Assembly (NCBI GenBank): GCA_015680685.1 | Contig: MNCI01004046.1 | Coordinates: forward strand, 283,485-347,484 | Source: Gnetum montanum | Taxonomy: Eukaryota; Streptophyta; Gnetopsida; Gnetales; Gnetaceae | Length of the DNA: 64,000 nucleotides | Reading direction: 5' to 3' | In this document: positions 32,867 through 42,750 of the stretch, piece by piece | Layout of the letters: each line of letters opens with the position of its first letter | How positions within the stretch are numbered: the stretch's first letter is position 1 | Program-made: the position numbers and the translations under genes | The notes under the pieces: model-generated | The model's database searches: none | What the model saw: only the letters and a program-made list of their open reading frames with translations | What the model was told of the DNA's origin: nothing

Positions 32867-34935
32867 TTAATTCTGTTTGTTAGAATGGAAGGTATCCCCC
32901 ATCACTAAACTTTTGATCATGGTGAGAATTAATAAATGGAATATTTGGATCCATGCATTTTGGAAATATTGGGACTTGATCATATCCAAATCATTGGGTG
33001 TCTTTTGATGTGGTGGTTGGAATGTTCCCAAATTGGGGTTCACACACTTGATTAAAGTTGACATAGTAGGGCAAGCTATAAGATGTGGTTAATTGATAAG
33101 GAGTTGACCCACTATGGCACCTGTGACCATAAGATGGTATGCAAAGATCAATATGTCTTCTGATGTAGTTATATTCATTAGGCTGCATGGTAGTTGGAGT
33201 AATGATTGGTGGCCCTGATAAGGTAACACTGATAAGGTAACAGGAGGTATTTTATTTGAGGAGGCAGATGCATCATAGCATTGAACTTGCGCTGGGCTAG
33301 AGGATGTAGTGGTTTTGGAAGCATGTTGTCTCTTTCTTTGGTTATGCCTAAAGAAAGGATGCTTTTGATGTTGTGGAGGACCTCCACTATTATTGACAGT
33401 GGTAGCACAAGTAATGTTCATGGGTTGGTGCTATGGTGCAAAACCTTCTGGCACAACCGGTGGTGATGTAGAAGGAGGTGAAGGGTAAGAATATTGAGGG
33501 CTAGGAGAAGTGCAAGAAACATGAGGTGGTGATCCTGTGGGAGAGGACATGGGTTGATAGTACTTAGGAGAATGATAACGATGTGGTGAGATAGAGGATG
33601 TTGACCTAGTTGGGGAAACAAGATGTTGACTTGATACGCGCTTGGGTTTGAGTGGTATGAAGAGTATGACTAGTTTGAGGGTGGCCTCCCCCATGACTAG
33701 GATTTTTTCCACTGTGATTGAACACGATATTTTTGTATGAACTCTAGATGTAACATTCTTCCCCAATGCTCATGTAAATGTGACAAGATTGGGCATTGAC
33801 CTTTGAGGTGATCGTATAGGCAAATGTTACATTGATACGTATGATTAGTAATTGAGTTCTTATCCTTATTCTCTTCAACCCTTCTTTCCAATTGTCTAGT
33901 GGGGTTATGTCATGTTTCTTTGTTCGTCATGGTTCTACCTCTAATAGTGTTGGCATATTCTCCACATTTTTCATGTACCCATTCTGTCATCTTATTGATT
34001 TTTGCCTTAATTTCATCTAGTGATTGTAGTATTGGCAAAGATGATTCCACCTCCTTGAGGTGAGTTGATTTCTCCTCTTCATGATCACGGACCTTTGCTA
34101 ATTCGAGATTTTGGTCCCATTAAGATCTTTCAACATTCTCCCATTTAGCCATTTCTCATTCTTCTTTTGCTACTCGCTTAATAAGATCTTGGAATTGGTG
34201 GGTTTGTAGCTCATATAGTTGACCTTGGGCATACATCCCTAGGGTTTCCCTTATTTCATTACGGAGCCCTTCCATGATATGGTACATTAGCCTTTTATCG
34301 GAGAATCCATGGCCTAGGCAATTGTTTAACAACGAATAGTATCTTTCTAAGGCCATGTCCAAGGGTTCATGTTGCATTTGTTTCCACTCTTGGATTTGTT
34401 TCCTCAAGGTTGATACTTTTGCATAAGTTTTATATCTTTCATTGAAGAGTTCTACCATTGTTGGCCAACGTCAAATTGATTTTGGTCTTAAGGACTTGTA
34501 CCATACCTTTGCTTGGCCAACAAGTGTCATAGGAAAGAGCTTAAGTTTTTTCCACCCATTATCAATATTGTTCCATACATAGGCATCATGGAAGACTTGT
34601 AAATGATGTTGCGGATCTAAATCATAGCCTCCTGAAAACTTAGGGAAGTTGTTTAAATCAAGCCTGGGTAAACAGCTTTCCTTACGATGCCTATGGGATA
34701 TTCGAACAGCCTCTTGTATATGCATTAGGCTTTTAGTGGTCAACAAGGGTTCATCGTCACTAGGTAGGTTATGAATTTATGAGTTGGGATGATGTTGTCT
34801 TCTTTTATGTACATAGGAGACCCCTACATAAGATTGAGTACTTCAAACTTCGTCTTCATCATCATATAATTCGTTGGTTCTCCAATGAATTGCCTTACTA
34901 ATTGTTGCATTGTCATAGTCTTGTGAGAGAGACAT
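32867..34935 (-). pseudogene. gag remnant of element C (no protease)
   Basis: ATG at 34935 (MSLSQDYD). The gag core is in two frames: 34471-34746 ('RLDLNNFPKFSGGYDLDPQHH', 'WKKLKLFPMTLVGQAKVWY') and 34156-34458 ('MVELFNERYKTYAKV', 'LGHGFSDKRLMYHIMEGLRNEI'). A CX2CX3HX4C knuckle (CNICLYDHLKGQC) lies in 33697-33891. A Pro/Ser/His-rich tail follows. The tail passes directly into the T-rich linker with no DSG protease block, unlike A, B and W. The N-terminus also lacks their 'HDEYIPDF' block. Confidence 0.8.
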
Positions 34936-35052
34936 TGTGATGAATTTTGTGTGGCTTATTTGTGATTAGTTTCTCTCTAATTTAGATTTGTAATCGTTAA
35001 TGCTTATTTACAGTGATCTTGGATGATATAACTAATCTAGATGACTAGCACC

Positions 35053-35072
35053 ATCCTCGGCAATGACACCAA
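35053..35072 (-). promoter_or_regulatory. Primer-binding site, tRNA-Asp type (element C)
   Basis: The minus strand reads TTGGTGTCATTGCCGAGGAT after the 5' LTR. It matches the tRNA-Asp complement with transitions. Confidence 0.85.
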
Positions 35073-35932
35073 TGATGAGTGGTGAGGTACCCCTACACTC
35101 AACCATATGAATACGAGTGTTCACGCATGATTCGGTCGAACTCTACAAATGGACTAGTTGTGGTATCTAGATAGTTACACATTGATCGTAATTCGCTATC
35201 TGTCCACTTGGACTAGTATTTGCTTATCATGTATGGTTTAGTCCAGAGTAAGGTGTATGATATGATTTCTAACACTAGGCTACTCCTAGAGACAATGGAA
35301 AATAATCTTGATTAAACTAATAAGCAATAGGAAATAAAGTCTAAGCTAGCCTAAGTGTGATGAGCATCCATCCTTAATCATCCATACGCATCTTGGACCT
35401 CATGTACTACTTTTGGGATTACCAAGTGCACATTACTTAAGCACTCCTAAATACACTACTGGGTTACCAGTAGTTACACTTCAATGTTCGTGATTAAATT
35501 GTACTCATTGTGCATTTAACAACAAGAATAGTAAATGACAGTAAAGAAATATTAACTAAGAAAATAATAAATAACAATAACAATTAAATAATTAAAAGAC
35601 TAAGTGAATGTTGCAATGATGGAGTAATCTCGATCTTTACTGTCAGTCATGTGTGTGTCCAAGTACATCACACTTGAATAAAGGTTCTGTTCAATTACAA
35701 TCATCACACTGTGGGCATGCACTGGGGAAAGAATTGAAATGAATTGAAAACTGACAAAAAGAATCTACTCTAATACTTACTGACTCCCCCCTTTTTGTGT
35801 GCCTAAATGTGGTATTTATAGGCTTACACAGGAACCACGATATCGTGTATTCGATATCGTTATCCAAACTACGATATCGCGTACCCGATATCAAGGATCT
35901 GATATCGGGGCCTGGAAAAACACGATTCATCA
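35073..35932 (-). repeat. 5' LTR of element C
   Basis: 860 bases, TGATGAGTGGTGAGG...CACGATTCATCA. GATATC words lie at 35835-35908, with a TATA-like TATAAATACC near 35812-35822 on the sense strand. It is followed by the ACCAA target copy. Confidence 0.92.
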
Positions 35933-35937
35933 ACCAA

Positions 35938-36075
35938 TATCATTGAACCCATTTTTAACAAAACCCATAGATCTTGTGAGATCAAGAATGTCTACATCTT
36001 GATTGCCAAATACTCATAATTCTCTTCATTAAAGACAAGAACCTGAAGAGACATGGATCCATGATTCTCAGCCAT
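35938..36075 (-). pseudogene. N-terminus of copia D gag
   Basis: ATG at 36075 opens MAENHGSMSLQVLVFNEENY..., then an 'IKM.TFLISQDLW' stretch typical of copia gag starts. A stop interrupts it. The frame reaches the ACCAA target of element C and resumes at 27100. Confidence 0.75.
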
Positions 36076-36107
36076 TCTACAGAGATTTATTGTCAAGAAT
36101 TTGCACT

Positions 36108-36125
36108 AACCTGCTCCAATACCAA
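36108..36125 (-). promoter_or_regulatory. Primer-binding site of copia D (initiator tRNA-Met type)
   Basis: The minus strand reads TGGTATTGGAGCAGG next to the 5' LTR, close to the common copia site TGGTATCAGAGC. It fixes the orientation of copia D. Confidence 0.75.
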
Positions 36126-36126
36126 A

Positions 36127-36479
36127 TGAAAAACCTAAAGGACCTTGGATTTATGATCTAAGCTTAAGAAGTAATGCGAAATTAAGTTAGAACAAATACA
36201 CTATTATGAAACTCTCTTCAATTCTCTTCCTAATGAACATATGTTGCTACAATTATATAGGCCTTGATCGCCCATGAATAGATTTGGAGAGATAAGCATA
36301 AATCTAGAAATCATGGGGATGATCCTTATCATCTCATTGAAGGATCTCCTTAATAGGGGATTATCTAATCTTGAGATTAGATAGGAATTACATGAATAAG
36401 ATCTCATCTTATTTAATATAGATTTATAAATGAGATCTCTCTAATTCTTTTGTGGAGCATCTAAACATCATATTCTACA
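36127..36479 (-). repeat. 5' LTR of copia D
   Basis: 353 bases, TGAAAAACC...ATATTCTACA, paired with 17361-17715. A TATA-like TATATTAAATAAGATG lies near 36405-36420 on the sense strand. Confidence 0.88.
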
Positions 36480-37243
36480 CCAATATCATTTTCATGTGCT
36501 TGTAATGTCCAATTGCATTATTGCCTTGTGTTTTAGGAGTTAGCAACAAGTTGTGTAGCCAATTGGTGATGGGCACCTTGAAGTAATATTGACTAACCCC
36601 CACTATGATGTGTTAATGTGGCTCTTACCATAGGCCCCATCCTATGGAAGAGAGGTAGTGTACAACCTATGATGGTTTCCATTTACCTTCAAAATTTTAG
36701 AGAGATGTTCAAAACCTATAGCATTGAATTTGTTTTAAACAATGGGATGTTCAACACCATTGGGACCAATTAAGATTAATACCTAAAGTCTTGCAAGCAT
36801 GCCATGGCTATTTGGGTTTGATGATGGGATCCAATCAAGTACACATGTCAACATATATCATATCTTAAACTAGGCACAATGCACACTAATCTTGTTTATT
36901 ATGCCTAGTTGGTGGTGGTGAGGGAGAATGTTACTATCTTGTATGTTTTTTATGATTTATTATATGTATGATGGGTTATGTGATGATGTGATGCGCCTAT
37001 GATGTATGCAAACATGTTATTGTAAGTTGAAGTGCCCTTGCTCTATAGTTGTCATCCATGGTCCTTATTCTCAATCAATCAGGGAAGGTGTTAAGGATTC
37101 TTACTCAATTCATACTAACTCTCTCTTATTTTCAAGTCATGATATGTGTAGAGGAGTAGAAGGGTCATGACTTAGTAGCAAAACTATTATGCTTGTGTCA
37201 TATATGATGTTTTCACAAGATGTAGTTTTCGTACATTTTTCAT
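36480..37243. other. Unclassified intergenic DNA
   Basis: No gene or recognisable element seen. Confidence 0.4.
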
Positions 37244-37431
37244 TTGGGGGGGGGGGGGGGGGGGGGGGGNNNNNNNNNNNNNNNNNNNNNNNNNNNNNNN
37301 NNNNNNNNNNNNNNNNNNNNNNNNNNNNNNNNNNNNNNNNNNNNNNNNNNNNNNNNNNNNNNNNNNNNNNNNNNNNNNNNNNNNNNNNNNNNNNNNNNNN
37401 NNNNNNNNNNNNNNNNNNNNNNNNNNNNNNN
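37244..37431. other. Assembly gap preceded by poly-G
   Basis: A run of about 26 G (37244-37269) leads into 162 undetermined bases (37270-37431). Any ORF drawn across it is an artefact. Single undetermined bases also occur near 1585 and 62566. Confidence 0.95.
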
Positions 37432-37524
37432 TAATTAGGAGACTTTCTTCTGAAGCGAGGCTTGATGATGGTGATTATTTGGATCTCTAATATGACTCCA
37501 TGGCTGCAATAAGAAAAACAACTA

Positions 37525-37905
37525 GTTAGCATTCATCTTGAATTTTGGGGCTTGAGATATAATTTGGAAGTGAACATGCCGAAGAATTTGCATTTTTTCT
37601 GAAGTAGTTAGTTGTAAGGAGTTTGAAATAATTGTCTTTTGAAAAAGTGTGGTACATCTATGTTTCCAAATATTATATAAGATGATGGGCCTAAGGATCT
37701 TCCATAGGAAATGAGAGTTTTTGGACCTAATAGGTAAGAAACCAAACATTACGACCTCTTGTGTAAGAGTGCATGAGGGAAAAACCTTAGAAGCCCATTC
37801 CCATGCATGCTGAGCAAATGGGCAAAGCCAAAAAACATGGACAAAGGTTTCAGGGCCATTACATAAAGGGCACTTAGGGGAGTGAATCCCATTTTTCTAT
37901 TATGA
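37525..37905 (-). pseudogene. LINE-type fragment (zf-RVT region)
   Basis: The minus strand encodes 'PKCPLCNGPETFVHVFWLCPFAQHAWEWA' in two overlapping stretches, then a frame (37522-37749) with 'FLWKILRPIILYNIWKHRC'. The CX2C...H...C pattern followed by an aromatic W/IWKHRC block is typical of the zf-RVT domain at the C-terminus of plant LINE reverse transcriptases. Only this piece was found, so the copy is truncated. Confidence 0.7.
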
Positions 37906-39231
37906 ACAAACATTAGATGTTATGTTCATGGATTTCTACCAATTCTATTTGGACTTTCTTATTGAAAGTAGATGGATTCATGTTTTGGATCATGTCTTTT
38001 ATTTATGGATTATTGATTCTAACTTGTGTTATATACATGGACTATTCTATTTATGAGATTCATTTTCTTTATATGATCATGTCTATTTTCACATTAATAT
38101 GTATCTTATTCTCATTCTTGCATATTTGACGAGTGATGGTTTTGTATTCTTATAGTGCACATTTGTTTTGTAGACCCATGCCCATTCATATTATTTACTT
38201 TTCCATGCTTTACTAGCATTATTGTTCAACCATAGATGTTTTGTCATAACCTTTACAAGTATTAATAATTTAACCTACATAAAGCCTTCCTAGCCTAAGG
38301 TAGCATAGGAGGGTATTACACTTTGATATCAAGTGTAACACTGTTGCTCCAATAGTAGCTTGCACCTTAGAAAATTCCTTAGAATCCAATGGATCTAGAG
38401 CAAATACATCCTACTTATCCATCAAGAAAGAAATAAACATCATGAGAATCCACAAGCTATAATCATGCCTTTAAGAGGAACATCTATGACTCTGACGAGT
38501 ACAGGTACAAATAAACAACATTGAGGAGATTACCAATGGGTTTTAATGATGTATCCTAGTAGGTCCCTCTTCTCAGATCTCCCTCTCATGACTTAACATA
38601 AGGTTTGGTAAGGAACCATACCAAAACTTCCAATCTAAGTTGCCCGTCTACTGTAATCCCCATAGCATCAAACCTACACAATCCAAGTTGCCTGCACACT
38701 GCAATCCCCATAGAATCAAATTTCCACAATTCTACAAGTAGAGAGGAATAATGAAGTAGAAAGAAGGAATGGAGTGAAGCACCAATTTCCTAACACTAAG
38801 TATCATTGGAGAACAACTCCAAGTGTTAGATGGTCTCATAACTATAAGAATAAAGCATTTGAAAGGTGATTTCATAGGTTTTTTTAGGAATAAACCATTG
38901 GAAATGTGATTTCACAAGTTTTTAGTAACACTAAATTATTACTAGAGAACAACTAAAGTATTGCATTGTTCCACAACCATGAAAAAGGAAGCATTTGAAA
39001 GGTGATTGCATTGTGAACAAACAAAAAACAAGCTTCCAACAATAAAAATTAACATAGTTAGAAATTAACATATTTTAAGACAAAAAGGCTTACAATGGAT
39101 AAAAATTCATATAAGGCTTACAAAGGATAAAAATTCATATATTTTTTGAGATTAATAATGTGGACTAGACAAAACAATGTATAAAATGAAGGTTTTGTGA
39201 ACACAACTTAATTGAAACATAGGTACACCTC
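37906..39231. other. Unclassified intergenic DNA
   Basis: AT-rich, no coding homology. Short local duplications are visible (CAATCCAAGTTGCC near 38635 and 38680; GCTTACAA..GGATAAAAATTCATA near 39090-39140). Confidence 0.4.
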
Positions 39232-39505
39232 AAGATTTATAGAAGTAAAATCTAACCTAATGTTACCAAGCAAAGCCTATTCCACAAGGCTAACAATACA
39301 AACTCACATTCAGTAGAATGTTCCACAAGGCTAACAATACAAATTCACATTCAAAGCCAAGATTTATAGAAGTAGAATCTAACCTAAGGTTACCAAGCCA
39401 AAGCCCGTTCCACAAGGCTAACAATACAAATTCCCATTCAAAGCCAAAACACGTTCCACTACAAATTCACATTCACAGTACAAATTCACATTCACATTCA
39501 CATTT
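39232..39505. repeat. Local tandem repeat, period about 127 bases with inner duplication
   Basis: AAGATTTATAGAAGTA recurs at 39232 and 39359. GTTCCACAAGGCTAACAATAC recurs three times (about 39290, 39319, 39409). CATTCACATTCA words cluster at 39460-39505. It is non-coding minisatellite-like DNA. Confidence 0.75.
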
Positions 39506-40349
39506 TGAGATTAAATGACTACCTTGTACCAAACATTCAAGTAAATTTCCCAAGAGTTTCCCATAACGTTGAAGAATATTCAATAACGTTGGAGAATGTT
39601 CCTTCCGTGAGATGGACCATAAACTAATGCAATTTAAACAAGCTTAAACATAAAACCAAAATTAGAAGATAAACATTATAAGTAATAAGTCCTCAACACA
39701 CCTCCAACCAAAAGGCCTTCGATACACCAAAGGACATATCATATCCAAAATTGTTTGCATAGTTTTTTAAAAAAAGAAATCAAATATATAAAATGTCTAG
39801 CATGCATTAAACTCACATAGCAGCTTTATGTTGTCTGGTGCCCCAAATAACCCACAAACAACTCTTATCTTCAACCAACTTTTTAATACCACATCATCTG
39901 CTTTTCTTTAAAGTCCCAACGGTGGGTTGGGTAGACGCACTTTTCCCAAGCCACCTATTCTATCCAGAATGATCCAAAAACAATAGAAAATTTTAACTGA
40001 TGACGTCTGGCTGACTAGTCAATCCACATCCTTAGTGCAGATAAGATACTCTGAGCCGCGGAAACCAAGAAGAAAACGCTGCCAGTATAATAACCGGTCA
40101 AACGTCGTTACCATAATCGATAAGGGCCGCTATCTGATGACCTAATGAATTCGTGAATAATGACAATGAAGTCCACAAACACCCGTTTTTGCCGGATTTG
40201 AATTTATTTAAAAATTGGTTAAGTACTAGTCCGGCTCTCGTCTTTGATACGGAATCCGACTGCCATTATTGTGCAGGACACTTTTTGGATAGGACAAAAG
40301 ATGTTCCAATAGTAGGATGACGCAGAATCTGTGAACCAAAAAGTCTACA
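39506..40349. other. Intergenic DNA downstream of the DRM gene
   Basis: No gene seen. It is less AT-rich than the surrounding transposon deserts and may be single-copy host DNA. Confidence 0.4.
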
Positions 40350-40425
40350 ATATCTTCATTTCAAGGAAGAAAAATGAAGCAGATAATATAAGCGAAACGG
40401 TTCCATGACACACACAGAAAGGACT

Positions 40426-40431
40426 TTTATT
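40426..40431 (-). terminator. Probable poly(A) signal of the DRM/ARP gene
   Basis: AATAAA on the minus strand, about 365 bases after the stop codon at 40795. It is the best signal seen. Cleavage probably falls shortly downstream, near 40400. Confidence 0.5.
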
Positions 40432-40794
40432 AGACAATGCAAAACGCATAGAAAAATTTGTACACAGTGCCATCTGTAACCATGGAATTTGAGATTTTAC
40501 TCTCAATCCCAGTCTCTCATTACCCAAAGTAGCCGGAGGCACAAATCACCTCATCACACAAAGAAAACCCAGATCACAAAAAGCACACAAGTACATAAAC
40601 AAACTCATTTTTCATCATCATCATCATCGGGGGAAACGGAGCAATATTTACATAGAAAGCTAACTAGCATGGAGGATGAACCAGGATCTTTCAACATTTC
40701 TTCCTAGCTGTACAGATTTAACTGTTTCCATTTGCAATATCCTGGAAGTACAAAGATCGGACAGCAAAGCTTCTGCTTTTTAAGCCCTGTTTGT

Positions 40795-42431
40795 CTATCT
40801 ATCAAGGGCAGTAATTACAACCCTGCAAACAATGTTAAAAACATAAAACAAAACGAAATATGAGATTTCATACAGGTTAAAAATAAAGAAAATGAGTTTT
40901 GGGTGATTAACCAATAAAACAAATGATCACGCAGGACTTCTCCAGGATTCGCTGGAGATGCATACATAATCAAGTCAAGAATAAATGCAATATGGACTTA
41001 AATAACCGATTGCTCAATTTTAAATGGTTTGGACGTAACAAAACAAACGTTTCAGTTTCAGTAAAAAAAATTACCAGTCATACACGGTAGGAGCCCTAGG
41101 CTCTGCTTTTGGACGCTTCTTGGCATTAGGATTAGCATTTACATTTGCGTTTGCAGGTCCAGCCTTGATGGTACGCCAAATGTTGTCCCTCGGAGTAGCT
41201 GCAGCATCCATATACAAATACCCATAAAATTCCAAGATCTTGAAAATTTGATGGGGGTTTTAGGATGGGTTTATTGCTTAAAAAAAGCTTTATTCAAAGT
41301 CAAATAATTGCCTTTTCATTGATCCATAAGACTAATCAGTGACTAAACATTAATGTTCGTTCGTATACCAATGTAAAAAAATTGATGAATACTACTTTAG
41401 CTGATTAATTTATCGGTACAGGTACAGATCCGGGGTCCTTGGTTTTCACTATCCCATCTAATAAAAACAGATTTCCCAAACTACTTGACCAACAAAAGGA
41501 CAAGAACAAAAAAACGAAAACTTTGAGAAAAAGTGTTTAATTAATTACTGTCACGGGTAAGACCGATGTACTTATGATACAAAACATCTGTTTCTTTTTA
41601 ATGATTAATTTTGACAAATAAGAGAAGCAGATTTGACAAGCTGCTATGCCGTTTCAGTAGAAAAATGACAAAGAACAACCATGAAGACAAACTTACACGA
41701 AGAAGGAGAAGTCGGAGTAGAACATGCAGACACAGGAGATGAAGGGATAGAAGGCTCTGAAACAACTGAAGAGGAAGAGTTATCTACATTTACAGAAAGC
41801 GATCTCTGGTATACAGATCCAGGTTTCACAATTGTGATGCTCTGAGTCACAGGCCGAGTCTCTTTCAATCTACGAACGGATTCTTCGACATCTGATAAAA
41901 AGCAAACCATCAAAACATCATCAGAAACAAAAACAGAAATTCCCAAAAGAAAGTAACCATCCAAAAATATGGGAAAACAAAACTTGACACCCTGAACAAT
42001 CCAAGCAACTCAAGAGATTGAAGAAGAAAATGAAACGACACAAAACAACTCTATTCCTACTATTGATTCATCTATCCCACCGATCTGCTAAGAAAACCTA
42101 ACCCAAAAAAAAAGAACAGTGAACATTTATCCACACAACTCAATAACAAGATGCCAAAACAAACAAAAAATGAATACTGTATTCACACAACTGATCAAAA
42201 ACCCAGGACAGAAACAAAAGATCGAACAAAACCCACAAAAGCCCAGAAGAGCTAGAACACAAATGTTAAGAAAGAGGAACAATAGTTGATCAAACTACAA
42301 AACCCAAAACAGAAAATTTCGACCAGACCTGAAGAATTCAGTGCAGTAGCAGCCCGACGAAGCCTTCCAAGGCCAGTATCGGGGCGGGGGCCAGCAAGAG
42401 TATCATCCCACAGCTGATCCAACAAACCCAT
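40795..42431 (-). CDS. DRM1-like: Dormancy/auxin-associated (auxin-repressed) family protein
   Basis: Four exons: 42329-42431, 41697-41891, 41075-41198 and 40795-40822. Introns are GT-AG, and the joined CDS is 450 bases (149 residues plus stop). The protein starts MGLLDQLWDDTLAGPRPDTG and continues LGRLRR, the family hallmark. A Ser/Pro/Thr-rich middle follows ('VKPGSVYQRSL', 'SACSTPTSPSSSTPRDNIWR'), and the C-terminal PTVYDW block ends in VVITALDR. Family members are small, largely disordered, growth-repression markers of dormant buds and auxin-depleted tissue; the biochemical role is unsettled. An upstream GTG-extended frame was rejected because the ATG at 42431 gives the family start. If intron 3 is retained, the TG|GTAA junction produces a stop directly after YDW. 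It is the only intact host gene in the window. Confidence 0.95.
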
Positions 42432-42492
42432 CACAGATTTAACACCCACAATCACTTCTTTTCCTTCTGAAAATGTTCGGAAGGAGGGGTCT

Positions 42493-42510
42493 TCCTAGGG
42501 TTTATAAAGA
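42493..42510 (-). promoter_or_regulatory. TATA box and telo-box of the DRM/ARP gene
   Basis: The minus strand holds TTTATAAA (42501-42508) about 70 bases upstream of the ATG, overlapping the telo-box-like AAACCCTA (42496-42503). Transcription would start near 42470, leaving a 5' UTR of about 40 bases. Confidence 0.6.
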
Positions 42511-42639
42511 ACCCACAACCCTCATTAGCCGCCTTAAACGCCCATTAGCAGCCGAGATTACCTCCATCTAATCCTCTCTTAATCTTTTCATTCAGGGGGC
42601 CCACCCTTGGCAGTAGACACCTGTCTCTTAGGGTAAGCA

Positions 42640-42750
42640 TCCGACCGCCACGTCAGTACAGTACACGCCAAAGGATAATGTGTGGGTCCCACGTGGAGCC
42701 GCCTTTCACTAACCATAGTCCACCACGTCATGGGTCCCACGTGCAACCGC
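42640..42750 (-). promoter_or_regulatory. ACGT/TCP-site cluster upstream of the DRM/ARP gene
   Basis: Within about 100 bases there are two copies of TGGGTCCCACGTG (42684-42695 region and 42732-42744), each joining a GGTCCCAC TCP-type site to a CACGTG G-box (42690-42695, 42739-42744). Two further CCACGTCA/CCACGTC elements lie at 42648-42655 and 42724-42730. The first copy contains the palindrome GTGGGTCCCAC. An AGCCGCC GCC-box occurs near 42697 and another near 42527. G-boxes bind bZIP/bHLH factors (ABA and light), GGNCCCAC binds TCP factors, and GCC-boxes bind ERFs. Confidence 0.6.

Larger units (their letters stand above)
27106..35932 (-). mobile_element. Element C: complete-ended gag-only Ty3 element with large extra ORF
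   Basis: 8827 bases with 3' LTR 27106-27952, 5' LTR 35073-35932, TGATG/CATCA ends and a perfect 5-base target duplication ACCAA (27101-27105, 35933-35937). Sense order: tRNA-Asp primer site, gag (34935-32867), T-rich linker, non-coding region, a 2.75-kb extra ORF (30888-28140), short 3' region, purine-rich tract. No retropepsin DSG, RT, RNase H or integrase was found between gag and the extra ORF. It is inserted in the gag of copia D. Confidence 0.93.
17361..36479 (-). mobile_element. Copia D: Ty1/copia element with both LTRs, heavily nested
   Basis: LTRs at 17361-17715 (3') and 36127-36479 (5') bracket a copia interior reading gag (36075, then 27100-26300), protease/linker, integrase (26283-25050), RT (19640-18280) and RNase H (about 18250-17830) on the minus strand. 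Two disruptions are clear: element C (27106-35932) inside gag, and a block of about 5 kb at roughly 19.7-25.0 kb between integrase and RT that holds a hAT relic and gene-like fragments. Flanking bases CCACC and CCAAT do not give a clean target duplication. All frames carry stops. Confidence 0.88.

Noticed and set aside
35691-36002. Open frames on both strands over the 5' LTR of element C (35691-35933 minus, 35799-36002 plus)
   Set aside because: They lie in the LTR, follow the GATATC repeats and have no homology.
17356-36484. Target-site duplication for copia D
   Set aside because: The flanks are CCACC and CCAAT. Only the first three bases agree, so it is not claimed.
37189-37532. Gly-rich and Pro-rich ORFs across the gap
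   Set aside because: They consist of the poly-G/poly-C run and undetermined bases, so they are artefacts.
40489-40707. 72-codon plus-strand ORF in the DRM 3' region
   Set aside because: It lies opposite the 3' UTR of the DRM gene, is low complexity (Ser/His-rich from TCATCA repeats) and has no family match.
42252-42455. GTG-started extension of DRM exon 1 (MIVGVKSV...) and read-through into intron 1
   Set aside because: The family start is MGLLDQLWDD at 42431, and the frame past 42329 is intron sequence after a GT donor.
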